Source: Axinella damicornis (taxonomy: Eukaryota; Porifera; Demospongiae; Axinellida; Axinellidae). Taken from it: 64,000 nucleotides of DNA. Each line of letters opens with the position of its first letter. The first letter of the stretch is position 1. Location: NCBI GenBank assembly GCA_963931865.1, contig OZ007509.1, forward strand, positions 9,309,625 to 9,373,624, in the 5' to 3' direction. This document shows positions 60,115-64,000 of this stretch, piece by piece. A program made the translations under genes and the position numbers. Below the pieces are notes generated by a model, which was not told where the DNA came from, did no database searches, and worked only from the letters and a program-made list of their open reading frames with translations.

Positions 60115-60257
60115 TCAGCTTTCCTGTTCCAGCATCCTTTTTTGTAGCCAATTTGCTTCCAAACTGCAGAAAATTAATTGGTGTTTGGAGCTTGAATTGA
60201 TCAGCATTTGTGGCAACTTGCTGATTCTTGGGTGTACGTTAATAATAGTAAGAAATC

Positions 60258-60275
60258 GGGGGGGGGGGGGGGGGG
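60258..60275 (+). repeat. Poly-G run, 18 bases, with G-rich extension
   Basis: G18 followed by AGGGGGGAGGGG. Confidence 0.95.
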
Positions 60276-60442
60276 AGGGGGGAGGGGACAACGTCTGTGT
60301 GCATGTGGTATAATGTAGCAGACTTGGTGATGAGCTGCCACTCCCCCTTGTATGGCCCCTGATATCATGATTGTGGTCATATATAGGCTATCACTTTGTA
60401 ACCTGAACCAAGGTTCTAGACCAACTCTCCTCTGCACAGGAC

Positions 60443-60629
60443 TAGTCTCGTGTCCAGACCCCCTCAGAATGTATAGTCTCGGCCCAGACCCAAACCAACC
60501 CCAGCGCGGATCGCTTCCAGTATCACACGTGAGGAGACCCTCCTTCCCTGCGCGTGATACAGGAAGCCATCTGTGCTGGGACCAAGACTACAGAATGTAT
60601 TGACTATTGAGGGTCTGGGAACGAGACTA
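60443..60629. mobile_element. Short inverted-repeat element (187 bp)
   Basis: The ends TAGTCTCGTGTCCAGACC and GGTCTGGGAACGAGACTA are an inverted repeat of about 22 bp with a few differences. Both ends begin or finish with TA, which may be the target duplication, as in Tc1/mariner-type elements. There is no coding capacity. The end sequence is related to the GCCTCGTTCCCAGGC motif seen elsewhere in the window. Confidence 0.65.
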
Positions 60630-60815
60630 TAGCGCAGGACATGTACTAGATCCTCTCTATTCTCCGCCCCGAACTTCCTGAGCAGCTAGCTCGATAGCTG
60701 GGGTTCTTCGTGATGTGCTGTGGCCATGTTGAGGTTTTCTTTGTCCCCAATAATCCTGTCTTGTGATTGGCTGGAAAGGCACACTATGAAAACAATTCCC
60801 GTTCCTCCCTTGCAG

Positions 60816-60950
60816 AGGACGCTGTTTATGTTGGAGGCTCTCCTCCACTCTGATGTCCCGGACATCCTCTCCTTCCTGGACCTCACTCTCAACGAGCTGA
60901 GTGGTCTCACATCCTCCGCACATTCCAGCATCAAGGCCAAGGCCACCAAG
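60816..60950 (+). CDS. TEPSIN: Tepsin (AP-4 accessory protein) exon, C-terminal helical region
   Basis: Tepsin is the accessory protein of the AP-4 adaptor that sorts cargo at the trans-Golgi network. This 135-bp exon is 45 open codons in phase 0 at both ends, between CTTGCAG and GTACAT. It encodes RTLFMLEALLHSDVPDIL and DLTLNELSGLTSS and ends IKAKATK. Joined to the next exon this gives AKATKILRQL, which matches NKATKILRHF at the end of human tepsin's second helical domain (recalled). No earlier tepsin exon was recognised: the plus strand for 1.1 kb upstream holds no matching exon and the next feature is the FBF1 fragment. The N-terminal ENTH/VHS-type domain is therefore not visible in the window. 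Confidence 0.7.
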
Positions 60951-61213
60951 GTACATGTATGAGTGGAGGAGAAGGGGAGTGTGTGGTACGTGTGGGAGTG
61001 GTGCATGTATGTGTGGGGGTGTGGGGATAGGGGGAATGTGTTGTGATGGAGGGGTGTTTGTATGGACGTGTGGGGGAGGAAGGGGGAGTGTATGGTGTGG
61101 GAAAGGTGTGTGTGGTATGGGAGGTGTGTGTGTGTGAGGGGAGAGTGGAGTGTATGGTGTGGGAGCTATAAGTGTAGGTGTATGTTTGGGGGAGTGTGGG
61201 TGAGGGGAATGGA

Positions 61214-61881
61214 GCTTGTGTAAAAGCCTGACTGCCGGATCACCCGGATCACCAAAAAAAAGGCGCCATTGCTTGCTTTAGCATGTCAGCGTGTGTCGTT
61301 AGTATGGTAGTGCAAGTAGCTAGATAACTTAGTGCTGGTTATCATGGTGTTTCACTACAAGCTACCGAATGGGAGCGTCACCGGCAGTGCGGCCCGGACT
61401 TGCCATCATCGTTGGTTGCTGGATAGACCGTCGACGCCTCTGAGACACAGCACTGGCACAATAACCACAGGTTAGTAGCGATCATGTCTGTTGACTCGCT
61501 GAACTTGGCAGGCCTATGATTGAGAGTCCCAGGCTTGTGTGGCTAGACTGCTCTGTGTACACAGTGTGTACTGCGTAGCTAGTAACTAACTATACTTGGT
61601 CAAGTCTTTGACTTTTAAAGACTCCCTGATTCGGTGCAGCTGCTATTAAACTGGGGTATTGGCAGTCATACAAAATGTGTTTGTACTCCCCTGCACGTGA
61701 GTCGTCGATACCTGGAGGCGACTGTAAAGATTGAAGCAATCATTTTAGCTGTGCATGTGGCCGGTCGTACATGCAAGTGCTTATTGCAGTGCCAGCGTGC
61801 ATACTTAATGAATTGACTGTTCTTTTTTGCACGGCATTTTTGGTGATCCGGGTGATCCGGCAGTCCAGCTTTTACACAAGC
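61214..61881. mobile_element. Inverted-repeat transposon without transposase (668 bp)
   Basis: The left end (GCTTGTGTAAAAGC..GACT, then GCCGGATCACCCGGATCACC, then AAAAA) and the right end are 45-bp inverted repeats differing at two positions. GGGAATG occurs just outside both ends (61205-61211 and 61886-61892) and may be a target duplication. The interior has no open frame of note. It is inserted in the G/T-rich first visible Tepsin intron. The superfamily is not clear. Confidence 0.8.
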
Positions 61882-61954
61882 CCAAGGGAATGCATGGTGT
61901 GGGAAATGTGTGTGTAGGGGAGAGGGGGGAGCATGGTGTATGTTTGTAGGTGGG

Positions 61955-62015
61955 GAGTGAGTGTGTGTGTGTGTATTATGTGTGTGTATATGTGTGTGTG
62001 TGCGTGTGTGCGCAC
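61955..62015 (+). repeat. (GT)n-rich microsatellite
   Basis: GTGTGTGT tracts broken by ATTAT and CGCACAC. It is part of the G/T-rich intron that also fills 60960-61213. Confidence 0.9.
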
Positions 62016-62106
62016 ACACATTGAATACTGCATAATGCAATTTGTGGCTCTTAGTGCCAAGAAATGAAAGTTTAGCAAAACCAGAACACACATGCACTAC
62101 TTCCAG

Positions 62107-62271
62107 ATCTTGAGGCAACTGACAGCAGAGGCAACTCAGAGATCGGCCATATCATCAAGAGCTGCTCCTACCGGTACCAGAGCAGAGACCGGTAGGATCC
62201 TGGACCTGGGGACACGGGGTATGGACGACGAGGAAGGCAAGCAACAAGTGGCCGAAATGCCACCAGAAGAG
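62107..62271 (+). CDS. TEPSIN: Tepsin exon, start of the disordered C-terminal region
   Basis: 165 bp, 55 open codons, phase 0 at both ends, between ACTTCCAG and GTACAG. It starts ILRQLTAEATQ, completing the KATKILR motif begun in the preceding exon, and continues with Ser/Ala/Gly-rich and acidic sequence (MDDEEGKQQVAEMPPEE). In tepsin the folded helical domain is followed by a long unstructured tail that carries adaptor-binding motifs, and the change in composition here fits that. No stop or frame change is present. Confidence 0.7.
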
Positions 62272-62352
62272 GTACAGAACACACCTAGCTCAGCCTGTCC
62301 TAGTTTACTCCAGTTCAAGGGAGAGCAAGAATCAGTCGGAGTTTGGCTGAGA

Positions 62353-62583
62353 CCTTGAGTTTGGTTCCCAGCTGTATCCCAACTTGGAATCCCAGCTGGA
62401 TCTGAGGTTTGAATCCCAGCTGGATCCCAGGTTTGAATCCCAGCTGGATCCCAGGTTTGAATCCCAGCTGGATTCCTGCCAGTGGTCTGGATCCCAGGTT
62501 GGAATCCCAGCTGGATTCCTAGTCTGGAACCCAGGTTTGATCCGAGCTGGATCCCGGGTTGAAATCCCAGCTGGAACCTGGGT
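62353..62583 (+). repeat. Intronic minisatellite, ~24-bp unit
   Basis: About ten imperfect copies of GAATCCCAGCTGGATCCCAG plus GTTT, the best at 62407-62480. Because 24 is a multiple of three it reads as a repeating peptide (FESQLDPR), but it lies in an intron. It is not part of the Tepsin exons, which join in phase without it. Confidence 0.85.
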
Positions 62584-63067
62584 TTGGTTTTTCTCACTCT
62601 CTTGACTCCAACCTCAGCTCTCCAGGCCAACTGTTACAGTAGGCTTATGCCAGCATAATGGCCTAGTGCATCACCAGGAATAATGCAGGATTACTCCAGC
62701 TTTGAACTCTATCATGTTGATGTTGAGCAGTGTGGCTGTAGTGGTGCCGATCTCAATCTAGTACCAAGCACTAGTTCAGGGTCGGACAGGTGGTTCTCTC
62801 TTGAGAGCCCCACGTGCATCTGTAGGTACATGTATGTCGATAATGTGTTTTGTGGCTCTTGTCTTTGGATGCTGGTCCTAAACTGCATGGAGAATAATAT
62901 GGGTGATGGAAAAAAAAAACAGGAGAGATGCAGAATGGGGTATAATGGCTTCAAGTTTAGTAGTAGCCTTGTTCCCACGCCCCTGCCCAGTTGTCGTCGC
63001 TTGCACCGTACTGCAAGTGACGGAAAGCTGGGAGTGGCCTGGGAACTAGGCTAAGCTTGTTGGCCAT

Positions 63068-63114
63068 TAGCCTCATTCCCAGGCCATAGGAGAAATGGCC
63101 TGGGAACGAGGCTA
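63068..63114. repeat. Short hairpin of the GCCTCGTTCCCAGGC motif
   Basis: TAGCCTCATTCCCAGGCCA and TGGCCTGGGAACGAGGCTA form an inverted repeat with one mismatch around a 9-bp loop, like the two ends of a very short inverted-repeat element. Confidence 0.8.
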
Positions 63115-63454
63115 TAGACTTCCTGGTCTACTTGGCTGTGTGCACAGCCTTGGCCCATGGGGTCTGCCTTGATTAGTGGTTGCAGTTGTCCTGCTGATTG
63201 AAACCTGACAGGTGAATGTTGCCACAGAAGTGGGATTGTGATTTATGTAAGCTGTAGCCACCATTTCCAGCTCCACCATGCAAACACACAGGGGGAAAGA
63301 GCTGGGAGATCTGCTCACATGTGGTGACGCCAGGTAGACCATGGGTAGACCAGGGTAGACACACAAGGGGTCTTGCCCAACAAATCTCTTTCTTGTAATG
63401 CATTACACCATGTGCATTTACTAGCCTGGAGAGCAGAGGTATAGATTGTGGTTG

Positions 63455-63590
63455 GTCCGAGTCCCAGGAGCCTCATTCTCAGGCTCTCCCGGGAGTCTTA
63501 TCCCCAGGCTCTCCTGGGGACCTCGTCCCCAGACTCTCCTGGGAGTCTTGTCCCCAGGCTCTCCCAGGAGCCTCATGCCCAGACTCTCCA
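63455..63590 (+). repeat. Intronic minisatellite, ~30-bp unit
   Basis: Five or so imperfect copies of a unit containing CCCAGGCTCTCCTGGGA and GTCTTGTC or CCTCATTC. It is related in sequence to the GCCTCGTTCCCAGGC motif. Confidence 0.8.
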
Positions 63591-63697
63591 ATCCCAACTG
63601 ATCTGCCTGCCCTTTCTCTCTGACTCAATACGTGGAGCAGGGAGGAGGTTACCTATATTAGAGTGCACATTACATATCACATCATCATCTCCCACAG

Positions 63698-63880
63698 AAC
63701 TCAGAGCTGCTGGGTTTGTTCACTGGCATGTCCCTCACTGGGGCTTCAGGAAAGAATAGTACGCCCCCAGTCAAACAAGCTCAGCCAGTCGTACCAGTAA
63801 ATCCAGTCCAGCCAGCTCCAAAGGGTGAAGTTCAGGAGACTAGGACGTCAAGTGACTCATTTGCTGTTCTTTTGGGCATG
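63698..63880 (+). CDS. TEPSIN: Tepsin exon with AP-4-binding motifs
   Basis: 183 bp, 61 open codons, phase 0 at both ends, between CCCACAG and GTAAGG. GLFTGMSL near its start fits the [GS]LFxG[ML]x[LV] motif through which tepsin binds the beta-4 appendage of AP-4. SDSFAVLL near its end resembles the S[AV]F[SA]FLN motif that binds the epsilon appendage. Between them is a Pro/Val/Gln-rich linker (QPVVPVNPVQPAPKG). Both motifs in this order on a disordered tail are specific to tepsin, so this exon is the main support for the name. The second motif is less exact than the first. Confidence 0.8.
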
Positions 63881-63962
63881 GTAAGGTGGAAGATCTGCTA
63901 GAGAACTGCACTGATATAGCATCATTGTCATTCCCTCTCTCTCTGTTCGTCTCCCCTCCTAG

Positions 63963-64000
63963 GATCACTCTGTTACTGATCAACATCAACAAGAAGGGGA
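63963..64000 (+). CDS. TEPSIN: Tepsin exon, cut by the window edge
   Basis: After a CTCCTAG acceptor the frame continues in phase as DHSVTDQHQQEG to the last base of the window. The remainder of the tail lies to the right. Confidence 0.6.

Noticed and set aside
62384..62605. 73-codon plus frame with repeating FESQLDPR
   Set aside because: It is an intronic minisatellite with a 24-bp unit. The Tepsin exons on either side join in phase without it.

Overview
The window is eukaryotic nuclear DNA, most likely from an invertebrate metazoan. It has GT-AG introns with pyrimidine-rich 3' ends, exons recognisable as Raptor, FBF1 and Tepsin, a Helitron Rep, an NHL-repeat fragment, a tRNA-derived SINE, and several short inverted-repeat elements. 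A sponge or cnidarian would fit, but nothing seen here settles the species. No bacterial gene, operon or CRISPR array was found.

Layout: (1) 1-40699 is one uninterrupted satellite array that runs off the left edge of the window. The monomer is about 306 bp and contains its own 33-bp subrepeats, usually three and up to five. Multi-monomer blocks are reduplicated with periods of about 646, 1228, 1532 and 6538 bp. (2) 40700-42660 abuts the satellite directly. It is a second tandem array of about 290-bp units whose minus strand reads as a reiterated ankyrin-repeat-like exon. (3) 42690-48670 is a repeat-rich stretch: a duplicated 313-bp segment, a degenerate RING-like reading frame, a SINE, five reiterated start-exon-like units, a WD40-type exon on the minus strand and a BED zinc-finger exon. 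(4) 49088-52198 holds six same-strand fragments of an intron-containing Raptor (RPTOR) copy with stops and frameshifts, interrupted by a hAT-like non-autonomous element. (5) 52930-56921 holds a broken Helitron Rep gene whose last exon would splice in frame into an NHL-repeat domain. (6) 57719-59711 is an FBF1 fragment with premature stops, preceded by a perfect 98-bp palindrome and carrying a tRNA-Lys-like sequence in an intron. (7) 60816-64000 holds four open, correctly phased exons of Tepsin, the AP-4 accessory protein. This is the only clearly intact coding sequence, and it continues past the right edge.

The genes do not form a pathway. The RPTOR, FBF1 and TEPSIN pieces all lie on the plus strand within 15 kb. 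Their human orthologues, from memory, all lie on 17q25. That suggests either decayed ancestral linkage or collection of gene fragments by a mobile element. The rest of the window is dominated by repeat dynamics: unequal exchange in the satellite, exon reiteration, inverted-repeat elements, and long poly-G/poly-C runs.
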